A stretch of 64,000 nucleotides of DNA from Earliella scabrosa. Taxonomy: Eukaryota > Basidiomycota > Agaricomycetes > Polyporales > Polyporaceae. The DNA lies in contig JABYQQ010000018.1 of assembly GCA_022605405.1 (NCBI GenBank), forward strand, positions 1,054,001-1,118,000, read 5' to 3'. A program made the position numbers and the translations under genes. Positions within the stretch are counted from its first letter, which is position 1, and every line of letters begins with the position of its first letter. Shown here piece after piece: positions 33,396 to 44,895 of the stretch. The notes under the pieces were generated by a model. The model saw nothing but the letters and a program-made list of their open reading frames with translations. It was not told the origin of the DNA and did no database searches.

Positions 33396-36300
33396 ATGGC
33401 CGACGTTCTTCTCACCAAGGATGAAATTGACAAACTCAACGGGCACGTCGATCTATGGCCCGTCAAAACCCGAACTGAGCGAGACAACATCAAGGAGCGC
33501 CTAGTCACCGAGTTCCTCCAGGCTCGAGGGCACAACACGAAGGATATATATGCCCGCGCATTCTTGAAGATTGTGAGCATACGTCCTATCTTGCCCTCTA
33601 CGTCTTTTAAAGGTTCAATGTCAGAAAATTCAAACATGGCTCTCTAACCGCGTCGCCACTCGGAACTCCCGTCTGCCCAATGGCCTGAAGACAGTCTGGA
33701 CTGCTCGCGAGGTCTTTCACGAGAAGAACAAAGCTGCAATCACCGCCCGGCGAGATGAGATACTCGCCCAGACGGGAGCTGGACCAGAGGGCAACATCGG
33801 AGCCTTCAATCAAGCCAAAGCGCAGTTGTGGAACGAGCTCACGGCAGAGGAGCGGGCTGAGTACGAGGAGGAGGCGGATAAGTGGACTCTCGAGGGTCCC
33901 CCCTCGGATTTGCGGGCACAGTGAGAGGCATACGGTGTCCATTCGGTCGATCAACGCTGACCAGATGCCCAGGATCGCAGAGAAGCGGATCACTGAGTGG
34001 GCGGCCGCGTTTGTCGTTGCCTGTTATGATCAGGTGCAAGCTATGACATCTGTTCAGTTCAGCTATTTGGACAAAATGGGTGAGCTACAGACTGGACGGT
34101 GAGTACACGGAAGCACTTGCGAAATGGCGGGCACTCATGCCCCTGATACAGGCACGACATTAGCGAACGCTGGCATCTGGATGACCCCAATGTCCCACGC
34201 TTCATTGACTTGTATCCCGATTGGAAGAGCGATGCCATCGGCAACTTCTCGGACTACTGTGCTCGCTCTCTCAACCCTGACCGTTACGGTAAACTCGAAG
34301 CTCCGCCCCCGGCAAAAGCGCGCGTCGACTACCAGTTCACCCGCTTCCCTGATGACACACCCGTTCTACCCCCCCTCTCGGAAGTCCGGCGGAAGAAGCA
34401 TCGCGATCAAGTGCTGCGTGCCTTCCTGAACTTGCACTGGGGTGCGTAATCACAGCTTGAGTCGTGTTCTGGAAGATGTCTGCCCGACATTAACATAACT
34501 CTTCCAGAACTGGCAGTCGGTGTCAAGGGCAGCTCGGTTCACTGGGTGCACGTAGTCCGAGAGCCCACAGACTACATCGACGAGGACTTCTTTGTGGATG
34601 AAGTCGTCATCAAAGACCCCACCGCCTTGTACAGCCACCAGCTGGAGGCGCTCTGGCAACGCATTTTGGACCTCCAGGACAACGATACGTTCGACGACCG
34701 CTTCCACTGGACTCATGTCTGTGACAAGAAGGGAAATCGACGACCCGCAAGCTACAGTGGACCTCCCGAGGAGAAGAAGAAGGCGCGGGGCAAACGGCGG
34801 GCAGCAGTCGCGCGACGGCCGCCTGCCGCCGCACGGCTCGCTGGCACACGGTCTGGTGGCGATGGCGATGGGTCTGGGGATGAGGACAGGGAGGCAGAGC
34901 TGGGGGCCGGGGACTCCGCTCAAGGAACGATGGAGAAAGGGAAGGGGAATGCGAAGGGGGGGCGGAAGGTGAGCAGGTCCTCGAAGCCGGGTGATAAGGG
35001 GAAGGGGAAAGCGAAGGAGGGGGACAAGATGACAGCGAAGGAGAAGGCACAAGCGCGGCTCAAGGCGAAGACCAAGACTAAGGGTACCCGCCAGAAGGGA
35101 CGTCATGGAGCTGCATCTGAGAGCGACACGGCTCAAGAGTCAGGCGTTGAGGAAAACGATGCGGCTGACCCCGACCTTTCCGACAGCTCAGGAGAAGACA
35201 TCGACATCAACAACATCCCCTCGGGTGATGATGAAGACGATGAAGGCCCCAGGGCGGGACCCTCCACTCGCCGCACTCAACGCCGTAAGCCCACCGAGGT
35301 TGAAGACTCCACACGGCAACCCCCTCGCCCCCGCCATGTTGCACCCATTGTTAATGGTCTCGATGGCTACGATAATCCTGACGTGCCTCCTGATGGTGCG
35401 TTGGTTGAGCTGGCAAAGGAACGCGGGCCCAACTGGGTTGGCCAGGACCCTGCCCGTGTTTTCATCTATCTCTGGTCGCGCAACGACGAGCTCATATACC
35501 GTCGTCTTTTGGACACATGGCGACACATGGTGAGTAACTGCTGCCGTATAGAGTCAGTCTCAAAACTGAAGTCCTGGCGCAACAGATGCGGCGTCGTGCC
35601 ACTATCGCTCAGGACCGGGGTCCGGGGATGTGGGCGCACTGGGACGCCAACGGCCGACATATCCCCAAAGCGATTCACGTGAACCGGCCTCGCTGGGACA
35701 AGCTCCTGACCTGGATTGAAGATCATCAACCTTCAGAGGTGTCCGATTCTCAGGCAGTACAGCTTTGGTTCCTCGTGTGCGGGATGGCGATCCATGATAT
35801 CCACATCGTAAACTCGATCGACCCCGACCCTGAGGAGCCTGTGCCCAAGCGGGGTGCGGAGTATCTGCGTGAGAGCAAGGCTGAGTTCGACGATATTGCT
35901 CGAATTCTGCGCGCATGTGCAAATTCCCATCACGGCATTCCCCCTGCGGGTCAGTGGCCCGACTTTACCATGCCCGACAATACCTCCGACATTCGCCCAG
36001 TTTCCGCAGATGGCTCTGCTTCACCTCACAATCGCCCCTCTACTGCCAAAGCAGTTCGCTCTCCACCCCTGTCCCCCCTTACCGCGCTCCCTCCCACTCA
36101 CGTTGCTGCAGTCAAACGCCCTACCATCAAGGGTGCGAGAGGTGGACCACCAGGGACCCGGGTGCTCCCACGCGTCGCCGAAAAGACCGTCGAGCAAGCC
36201 AGCTCTGCATCAGAAGATGAGGTCGAGCAGGAGGTTGCCGGATTGCTAGGCACAAGCTCTGCTGGCGCGAGGTCCATCTCGGAGGGTCTAGCATTGCAGC

Positions 36301-36554
36301 GCCACGGGGATGCCCCGGGCGCTTTCAAGGGAAAGCCATATATCCTTGTGCCATCCAGCGCCGTTGCACGGGGAACCCGCTCTCACAAACAGATGGACGA
36401 CACCTCAGCACCCAGAGCCGACAATGGCAAAGGAAACGATGGGAAGGACCGTCCTCAACCACCGGGAGGGGGGAAGAAGAGGAAGATGTTGGAAGATGCG
36501 GCTGAACCTGAGAAGCTAGCTAAGCGTACTCGTCTCCGTAGCAGAAAGCACTGA
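33396..36554 (+). CDS. element-borne 959-aa protein with HMG-box-like segment and charged low-complexity middle
   Basis: Six exons: 33396-33572, 33625-33920, 33973-34098, 34152-34441, 34508-35529 and 35586-36554 (2880 nt, all phases agree). Residues ~120-150 (FNQAKAQLWNELTAEERAEY and EEEADKW) resemble the second and third helices of an HMG box. A conserved-looking block follows (PRFIDLYPDWKSDAIGNF, SVHWVHVVREPTDYIDEDF). After that comes a ~150-residue K/E/A/G-rich stretch, an acidic run (SGEDIDINNIPSGDDEDDE), a folded region (RGPGMWAHWDANGRHIPK, QAVQLWFLVCGMAIHD) and a basic tail (GGGKKRKM, KRTRLRSRKH). The intron at 34442-34507 contains TGCCCGACATTAACATAAC, where the motif overlaps the likely branch site. 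Probably a DNA-binding accessory factor of the transposon. Confidence 0.8.
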
Positions 36555-37154
36555 TGTATTGCTGCTCAAATACATGTCCTGCTGGGATCCAGGATCCGGG
36601 TGCAGGTGTTCCATAAACACGGGTAGCCTCGGAGGGCAAACAATTGTGGTGAAAAGCGACTTCCACGTTCCCAAGTGATCTCTCAACAATACGTATTGCC
36701 CATAAATACAATGCAAATTATTGGCTGATTCTGACAGTGTGTTGAAAACTGGTATGGTGCTTGATCCGAGTGTGCCCGACATTGAATAAGAGTGTGCCCG
36801 AAATTGAATGAGCAAGTCATGGAGGTGCCCTGTTGCAAGCCATCTTTCACCCAGATGAACGGTCACGGCGCATGGGCCGTATTCCTTTCCTCCCCTTTCC
36901 TCTCCTCGAAGATTCTGTTTCAATCTCTCGGGCATACAGTGCTACCCGTCAATATCTCCAAATGTCGGAGCGCCCATTGTCGTGGATTGCGGACTCTCAT
37001 TTGTGTAAACCGGTACCTGGCACACAGGAGGAACACATTGAACGCATCACATCCATCTAACATGTACACATTACATTGCCCCGTGCCGCTGACCAGATAC
37101 CAAAGAAAAACACGGGTGCACCGGGACGTTAGAATATACTACCAATGAATGTCT
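36555..37154. other. intergenic stretch between convergent genes
   Basis: No gene. Two neighbouring motif copies, TGCCCGACATT at 36773-36783 and TGCCCGAAATT at 36794-36804, and a variant AATGTCGGAGC near 36960. Confidence 0.5.
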
Positions 37155-40151
37155 CTAAGAGTCCGCGGGACCTGTCCCACCTACATCAGCGGACCTCCCA
37201 ATGTCCTCGGTGTGCTCTCCCTCCTCCACGACTGCAGCATTGCTGGGTGTTGAGGTGACTGCGGGGGTGATTAAATATGATATGCCGCCATACGCACCAT
37301 GGACCAGCGGAAACTTACCTTGGACATCTGCTGCGCTTCCTGTGCCCGGCGACGGGTCGACGTGTGCCTCTGGTGCCGGCTTGGGAGAGTTCACAACCTC
37401 TACGTTGGATGCCGGAGAGGTGGGGGAGGCGTCAGGCTGCAAAGTCTCGGTGGTGTGCTCAGCTGAGACAAGAGGGAGGGGTGTGGAAGGGTTGATGGTG
37501 GCGTCAGGCTGTCCAGGTGGTACCCCGTCACCTGCACCTCAACATCAGTACTGGCTTCGAAATGGGGGAGAACAGACCACGCACGGAACTCAGCTACACC
37601 AGGAGACGTCAGTAAACTTACGCGGAATGTCGGATTCAACTGAGGGTTACGTACCTGTGGTCCAATCTCCTTGGTGGTGTTCCAGAGCGGTGCCCGCCAT
37701 TATTGTGTTGGCTGTTTCTAATGTCGCCTCTTGTATGGGCCCTATGAGGTGTCAGTGATACGGAGAGAAGTGAGTGGTATACAAGCTGACCACGTCGCCA
37801 ATTCCCAGCCAGGGGAGGAAGAGTATAGAAGTCTTCGGGAATGTGATCATCTGGTCGCCGAGGCAGTGGAGGGGGAGGGGTATGGGGCACCACATCTGGC
37901 CGCGAGAGTTCGGTCTGGCGATACAGGTCACGAATGGCGTCCCACATGCTGCGCTGCTCATCGAAGATATCGCACATGTGCTGTGACAGCTGGAGCTGGT
38001 GGTGCTTGAGCGCCAGGGTGTGCACGGTGATGGTATCCAGATGCATGCCGATCTTCGTGAAGAACTTGCGGTCTTCCGTCTGAGCACCGCTGAGGGCGTC
38101 GAGTTGCTGGCGCACCGACTCCTCAAGCATGACAGTATGCTCCCGCATCATGCGGAGCTCCTCGTTGACTCGAGTCATCATGCCGGGCACAGAGACTGTG
38201 CCACGCTTCTTCCCCTTGTCCACGGTCGTAGAGGTCGACGATGCGGCCTGCTGCACCTCAGCAGGTGGAGCAGCGGAAACAGATTCGAAGTCGGGAGCAT
38301 AGGAGGGAGATGGTGGCTCGGACGGTATGCCCGACATTTCGTCGGCGGTGGGCTTGGAATGAACAATGGTTGCTTGAACTGAGGGAATTGTGAACCATCG
38401 ACCTATAATCGTTAGTGCAGACCAGCGACACCGGATGGCAGTACTCACGATCTTCAGGTGGGACAACACGACCTGCACCCACCGCGCCCTTGCCCTGAAC
38501 CCCAACTTCCGATGGAGCTTCGTCCTCGCTCTCCACTTCCTGTGGGCTGCGCTGTTTACCCTTGCTCTTGGAATTGGATTTCCGAGCGCGGGCAGCCCGT
38601 GGTGGGGAGGCGGGCGATGTCTCAAGCGGCTTCTTGCGAGGGCGCCCTGGCAGCCGACGCTCCGTGTCTGAAGTGGGTGCCCGCCACCGAGCCCGTCCCC
38701 TTCTGGCTGTTCCCTCGGGTTCATCTGCCTCCTCTCCCGGCTGTGGAGCGTCGTAATTGGCCCAACGTGAGGGGCTGAGCCGGTCCATCTCGGTCTCAAA
38801 CCACCCGACGATGGGAAAGTCAGGACGGCGATACTTCTGATGAACGGCCTCAGAGGGATGGGGTGCATCCACTGAGGCCGACGTCAGGAAGTTGTACAGG
38901 AGCCAGGCTCGCTGAAGAACTCCGTACTGGGTGCCCTCCGGTGGTGACGCGGTGAATGAGCAGCCCTTCTGGAGGTTGTGGCACCGGTTGCATGCGGTGC
39001 GGATGACGAGGTTGACGCGGCACGATACCCCCTTCTTGGCACAGGCCTTGCAGGGGATTCGCTAATTAATGTCGGGCATGAGTATAAATATCGGGCAGAC
39101 TATCGAGGACGTACCGCTAGCACCCAGTCATCGAGCAGAGTTCCTGCCTCTGGAAGCTCGTTGGGAAACGCGCTCACCAGGGGCTGAGATGACTGCTTCT
39201 CCTCCTCCTCCTCCTCCTCCTCCTCCTCCTCCTCCTCCTCCGTCTGCTTCGCCACAACTTTGGTTGACTTGAGTTTGGAGGCAGTGGTGTGCGCTTGTGT
39301 ATTACCGGCCTTTGTCGATGCACGCGTTGATGTGGCCCCGGAGCGTGCACGGGTGGTCGGCACTGAAACAGACTTGCGAGGGGCAGGGGTTTTCGTGGCT
39401 GCAGCCTGCTTGCGAGTGGTGCGAGGAGAGGCTACGTTCTGCTTCTTGCCCTTCTTCTGCGGCCCCCTCAACAGAAGGAATATGCTGCTAAGATGTGAAC
39501 ATACCTTTGCCTTGCCCTTGCCTTGTGCACCCCGCTTCCGCTTGCCTCCAGTCGTTCCCTCATCCTCGTACTCGGACTCCAGTTCGTCCTCACCGTCATC
39601 GTCGTCATCGTCCTCGCCTTCAGTTGACCCCTCCGATGCTTCTTTATGAACCTTTTGGGTGGCGGGACCCACGGCTTGCGCTGTTTTTGCACGGCTAGAC
39701 CCTGCAGCAGATCTTTGGGCCGCCACTGGTGCCTTTTCAGCTGCAATCAAAGCATGATGATGAGAGAACCGGAAGGTTGGAGAATATAACACTTACCGTA
39801 TGAGGACCACCAGCCCGGTAAATTCTCGAAGGTGTACTTCTTGTCGATGGTGAAGGTGAGACCTTTGAGGTCGGATGGCTTGAGGGTGGTAGGATTGAGG
39901 GCTTCGATGTTGAACTCCCCAGTCTCAAAAGACCGGTTATACTCGCAAAGCCAAGCGAGTGCGAAGGGGGGGGCCATAACTTCAGCTCCTGTTCCAGCGG
40001 CCTCACGCATGACCTGCTCGAGCTGCAGGGACTCTGCATTCCACTCCTTCTCCCACTCAACCCGGCGTGGATCCTGAACTGGGGGACGGACGCTCCAGGC
40101 ACTTTGCGCACATCGAGACCGGAAGTAGATGGTGGTAGGGCTAGGCGCCAT
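37155..40151 (-). CDS. element-borne Zn(II)2Cys6-type DNA-binding protein
   Basis: Exons 40151-39797, 39740-39115, 39061-38449, 38402-37791 and 37741-37655, plus one or more 3' exons from 37593. The 3' end is uncertain: TAG at 37400 by direct reading, or 37155 through another short intron. The third exon carries CKACAKKGVSC, nine residues, then CNRCHNLQKGC: CX2CX6CX9CX2CX6C, the canonical fungal binuclear zinc cluster, although it is internal rather than N-terminal. Before it is a Lys/Ser-rich region with a ~14-residue glutamate run encoded by a CTC microsatellite at ~39196-39241. After it come a helical coiled-coil-like segment (REHTVMLEESVRQQLDAL) and proline-rich parts. The 53-nt intron 39062-39114 contains two motif copies. 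An AAGATGCTACC element lies 86 bp upstream of the ATG. Confidence 0.75.
39193..39241. repeat. (CTC)n trinucleotide microsatellite
   Basis: About 15-16 CTC units, coding for a glutamate run on the minus strand inside the Zn2Cys6 gene. Confidence 0.9.
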
Positions 40152-40374
40152 CGCAATAGACCCAGAAAGAGTAAAATGAGACAAGCAAGGATTGAAAACC
40201 AAGAGATGGAGAGGAGGGGCTGGCGTGGTACAGAGCAAGATGCTACCGCAGTGGAATCAACAAGTCCGTAGCGCCCATAGCAGCGCGTCTGATCATGTGA
40301 TCCTGACCGAGAGAGTGCACCTTGGTTCGCTCTACCACACTGGTTCTCATACCTATCTACATTGACAGCCTGAC

Positions 40375-42512
40375 ATGCCACGCGCAAAGAGGTAAGTTAA
40401 TTGAGCTGTTTTATGTCGCCAGCATACCAATGCACTCCGTATAGATCCCACGAAACAACCGCATTGAATGCAACGTCATCCGAACTTCCCGTGAAGGTGA
40501 GGGTGGCCACCGACTCAACGCACATGTTCATGTGTAACGAGGCTCTTGTCATTCTAGCGAACACGATTTGGACAGCTAGCGGTGAGGGATGAAGAGGTTA
40601 GTTGTGTTGTTGTGGTTGTGGCGGAGTAGCACAGTGCTGACCAGCCCATCCCAGACATCAAACACAGAGGTGTTCGAAGCCCGCACTATGACAGATGGTA
40701 CGGTCATTGTTACTGTAGACGGTACAACAAGCCCAGCTCATCAACGCACATTATCCCCGTCCTGCTGCATTGCCCGACATTTCCTAAGCCCCTGAAGCCA
40801 GCTTTGATTTGGACGAGCGGGAGAATGCGGCAGGTAGGACATGTACGTTGAGATATTTAGATGTTGCTCCATCCGCAACATCTGTTTGTCAAAGCTCATT
40901 ATCAGTGCTCATCATGTTCTATTGTAGCAACGCAGATTATGTCGGTCACGGCCACTCGAGCCGTTGGGCCCATCGGTGTACGTCGTGGTAAGTGCCCAAT
41001 TCATCTGTGCTCCTGGCTCAAGATTAATATCTACCTGATACACTCCGTCAGCTTCGAGCACAAAGCCGAAACAGTCGAGTGAGTTTGGTCGCGCTGCATC
41101 TCTGACTGATGTAACCCATGATTGATTTCCACCAAGATACTGGAACCAACACAAGCAGCCCATTGCCACGCCCATCTGCCAGGCCACTTCTGCCTGTTGC
41201 CAGTGGCTTAAGCCAGGCCCGCGGGCCTATTGGTTACAAAGTGAGTTCTCTGTTACCGTAATGTCGGACAGTCCCAATGACGTTGATTAAGCCCTCTCAC
41301 GACATGCACGGTGGTACTGCGGAGGGGACAAACGCAGCCCCACACCTAACTGTTGGTCCAATTGGCCAGCGTACCACACGTGGCCACGGTCCTATAGGTC
41401 GCAAAGTGAGTCCACTATCACCATATTGTCGGGCAATGGCAGTGACTGTGATTAGCCTTCGCCCGACAGCCACAGGGAGTCTAGCGAGGAGACAGACGAA
41501 AGTGACTTGCTGTTTCCTGCAAAACCCGGGCCGATAGGTCTACGACATGGACCGATTGGTATGCCACCCACTGCAACATGGTTGTTATGTTCCATCAAGC
41601 TGACGGCGATGACAGCAGATCCCATCGGTCTACGCTCTGGGCCCATCGCAATGCAACTTAGCACGATTCCGCCACCCACCACCAAATCCACAGGACCAAT
41701 TGGTGTGCGCCAGGGCCCCCCAGGTGCGAAGAATGTGAATAGCATGGGACCATTTGGAACAGTGAACAGTGCAACCAACATCCAGCCCACCTCAAGGCCG
41801 AGAGTTGGTGGCGGGCCATTTGGTCAAAGAACAGGGGCACAGAGCCAACAGCTGGTGAGATTGCTTCTCATATTGCACATGGCAAGCTCACAACTTAAGT
41901 GGGACGCGCAGGCTGAGCGATCAGGTCCTATTGGGCGAAAAGATGCCCTCGAGCATGTTTTGGGAACCACCCAGGCTGACCCACAGAAGGTATGACCGGT
42001 GCGCTATTGTGCTAGGGTGCAATTTAATGTCGGGCACCAGGTATCCACGACAGAGCGTCGTGTCCGTGAGGGAGCTCATGACCACATGCTACGCTCGCAG
42101 CGCCAATCATCTCGTCCAGCTCACGCAGCCAACCAGCAGGTACAATGTGGTACTTTTGTAAAAAGCAACACTCACTAATATCGGGCATTAGACCTCCGTT
42201 GCAGCGGTACATCCTGCTGTGGACAGCAACCGTCCATCCCATTCGAATTCAACCGTTGCTACACTTCAAAGGGCTGTCAATGCTGGGGGAGTTCTCAACG
42301 ACTCATTCGTGGCATATGGCGTCCATGCCGTGAAGGAGCAGGGCGAGCGGCGGGGCTTTTTGGAGATGGAACGAGAGGCATGGGCCAGGGTGCGTGCATA
42401 TCATCGCCGCATTAATCAACAAGCTCAGGCGATGGATGTGGAGAGATGGGTGGCATACAACGACATGCTGGAATTTGTGGCGGAGCGGTGGGGAGGGGAA
42501 GGGAGTAGGTGA
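40375..42512 (+). CDS. element-borne GPIG-repeat protein, 13 exons, 476 aa
   Basis: Exons 40375-40391, 40445-40490, 40558-40581, 40645-40697, 40737-40833, 40936-40987, 41052-41078, 41137-41240, 41292-41405, 41456-41854, 41912-41989, 42041-42139 and 42192-42512 (1431 nt). Phases agree throughout, and all junctions from 41240 onward are phase 0. The protein begins MPRAKR and has about twelve copies of GPIG-x-R/K or close variants (GPIGVR, GPIGYK, GPIGQR, GPIGRK, GPIGLR, DPIGLR, GPFGQR). The last exon is helical (FVAYGVHAVKEQGERRGFLE) and ends VAERWGGEGSR. Short repeated G/P/R modules recall AT-hook-like DNA-binding peptides, but this repeat is not a known motif to me. Four introns carry AATRTCGGGCA-type motifs. 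The small 5' exons are the least certain. Confidence 0.7.
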
Positions 42513-43440
42513 ATGAATTGACCTGTAGATGTCTCTATTGGTGTTCATCAAAATATGTTTGCCCCGGATAGCTTGGGTCTGTCTCATGCATCTGTTTAGT
42601 GTCCACATCTCTTACATCACACACCACCCCGTCACGACACTGCTGGGCGGCATGAAGAACTTATGGATGATAGTATCAACATATTGCGCCAGAAGAGGGG
42701 ATTCTGTTATGGTATTGACATACGATGACACGGGTGTGACCACTATCATACAGCAGGATCTCCAGATCCAGAGAGTAATATGTTGTTGGATACATGCCAC
42801 TTGTTAAATTTATAGAACATATGTGAGGCTGCACTAGAATGGCACCTCCAGCCGCAGCGGTAAGTCTTTGCCCCTATGATACTGAGTAGCATGTGCACGG
42901 CAGTCGTATTGTCGGGCAGCACCCACTCTGAACGCGGGAGAGCTTAGTGCATCTCCGAAGCTTGTAAGCTACCTTCAAACTCTGTCCTGACGTCATTGAC
43001 ACAATATGCAGTATGCACACATGCTGAGAGTCGGGCTCATAATGCAAAGCAGTATCACATGTAGTGAGCACCTCTTATATAAGTCTGGAACAAATGGGGA
43101 CATGGTAGAACATACCTCATCTGAAGGCAAATTGAACCAAGGGCCCCCGGAACTTGATGCGACATAGGTTTGAACCCAGATGTGATGTTGTCAGCGAAAG
43201 CCCCAGCCAGATATCTAATATCGGGCATACTTCTTACAATGTCGGACCATATGTATGAGCGGCAATCTGCGTCGTGTCATGATTTTACCTGTTATGCTGC
43301 AACTGTGTTTTGCAATGTTTTATCATTGTTGGTCACTTTTTGAGTGAACATCCAGACAGTAATCATTCATTACATACATGCGACCCGTTCCATCTCTAGG
43401 AAGCCACGGAGGCTGCGATATTATGACACTCCACAGAGTA
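42513..43440. other. non-coding stretch with diverged repeat fragments
   Basis: No supported gene. ~42875-42970 is a diverged relative of part of the 413-bp repeat further right (ATACTGAGTAGCATG, ATTGTCGGGCAGC, GAGAGCTTAGTG). Motif copies at 42908-42918 and 43217-43227. Confidence 0.5.
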
Positions 43441-44663
43441 GCACCAGACATTTAGACCAGTGAGGGATTGTATTGAATTGAGAACAAAATCCCTGGAATA
43501 TGAAGGACGCGGGTATGGGAGAATGTCCAGAACACGGAATTTGGGCGAGAAGTGGGACTCCCTGAGGCAGCACTCAGTCGTTGCCAGTGATTATACTGAA
43601 TAGTATGTCGACTGACGCCATATTGTCGGGCAGCGCCCCCTCTCCACGCAATAGAGCTTGGTGGAATAGCTTTCGGGCCCTGCACTGAGCGCCCCGACAT
43701 TACTCGCTAGAACACATCATATAGACTCACATGGCGCCTGCGAGAATATAATGCTGGCCACTAATTTTGGACTTTCTGAAACTCATGCTACATTGCCACC
43801 ACGCAGTGCAAATGCAATCTTTCATGCTGACCCTGCAGCCCTTCTATACTGCGGCACCCGACATTTAGACCAGTGAGGGATTGTATTGAATTGAGAACAA
43901 AATCCCTGGAATATGAAGGACGCGGGTATGGGAGAATGTCCAGAACACGGAATTTGGGCGAGAAGTGGGACTCCCTGAGGCAGCACTCAGTCGTTGCCAG
44001 TGATTATACTGAATAGTATGTCGACTGACGCCATATTGTCGGGCAGCGCCCCCTCTCCACGCAATAGAGCTTGGTGGAATAGCTTTCGGGCCCTGCACTG
44101 AGCGCCCCGACATTACTCGCTAGAACACATCATATAGACTCACATGGCGCCTGCGAGAATATAATGCTGGCCACTAATTTTGGACTTTCTGAAACTCATG
44201 CTACATTGCCACCACGCAGTGCAAATGCAATCTTTCATGCTGACCCTGCAGCCCTTCTATACTGCGGCACCCGACATTTAGACCAGTGAGGGATTGTATT
44301 GAATTGAGAACAAAATCCCTGGAATATGAAGGACGCGGGTATGGGAGAATGTCCAGAACACGGAATTTGGGTGAGAAGTGGGACTCCCTGAGGCAGCACT
44401 CAGTCGTTGCCAGTGATTATACTGAATAGTATGTCGACTGACGCCATATTGTCGGGCAGCGCCCCCTCTCCACGCAATAGAGCTTGGTGGAATAGCTTTC
44501 GGGCCCTGCACTGAGCGCCCCGACATTACTCGCTAGAACACATCATATAGACTCACATGGCGCCTGCGAGAATATAATGCTGGCCACTAATTTTGGACTT
44601 TCTGAAACTCATGCTACATTGCCACCACGCAGTGCAAATGCAATTCTTCATGCTGACCCTGCA
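43441..44663. repeat. three tandem copies of a 413-bp unit
   Basis: Units start at about 43447, 43860 and 44273 (GACATTTAGACCAGTGAGGG) and are nearly identical. One visible difference is GGGCGAGAAG to GGGTGAGAAG in the third, which is cut short near 44655. Each unit contains ATTGTCGGGCA and CCCCGACATTAC, and the first two end in the CCCGACATTT that begins the next. The 82-codon minus-strand frame in each copy has no start context, splice partner or recognisable domain. Confidence 0.95.
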
Positions 44664-44895
44664 CCCATAACAGCACTATAGGGATCTCAAGTCAAAGGCT
44701 GACCCCAGGAAGCATACACCCGAAAAGTCCAGATGCAATGGCTCAACAAAACTATGTAGTATAGCATTGAACTCAAAATTGCATATCAATGGACCATGCT
44801 AATGTCTGGAGGATTAGCATTATAAAAGGAAACAATTTGGCTGCAATGGCAACTGCCTTAAGGTACCCCATGTGAGATATTCTGAACTGAGCCAG

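Noticed and set aside
39467..39504. A 38-nt intron in the Zn2Cys6 gene
   Set aside because: It would be shorter than the others and breaks the phase, while the frame is open straight through, so it was left as exon.
43452..44526. Three identical 82-codon minus-strand frames
   Set aside because: They repeat because the 413-bp DNA unit repeats. Composition and context do not suggest protein.
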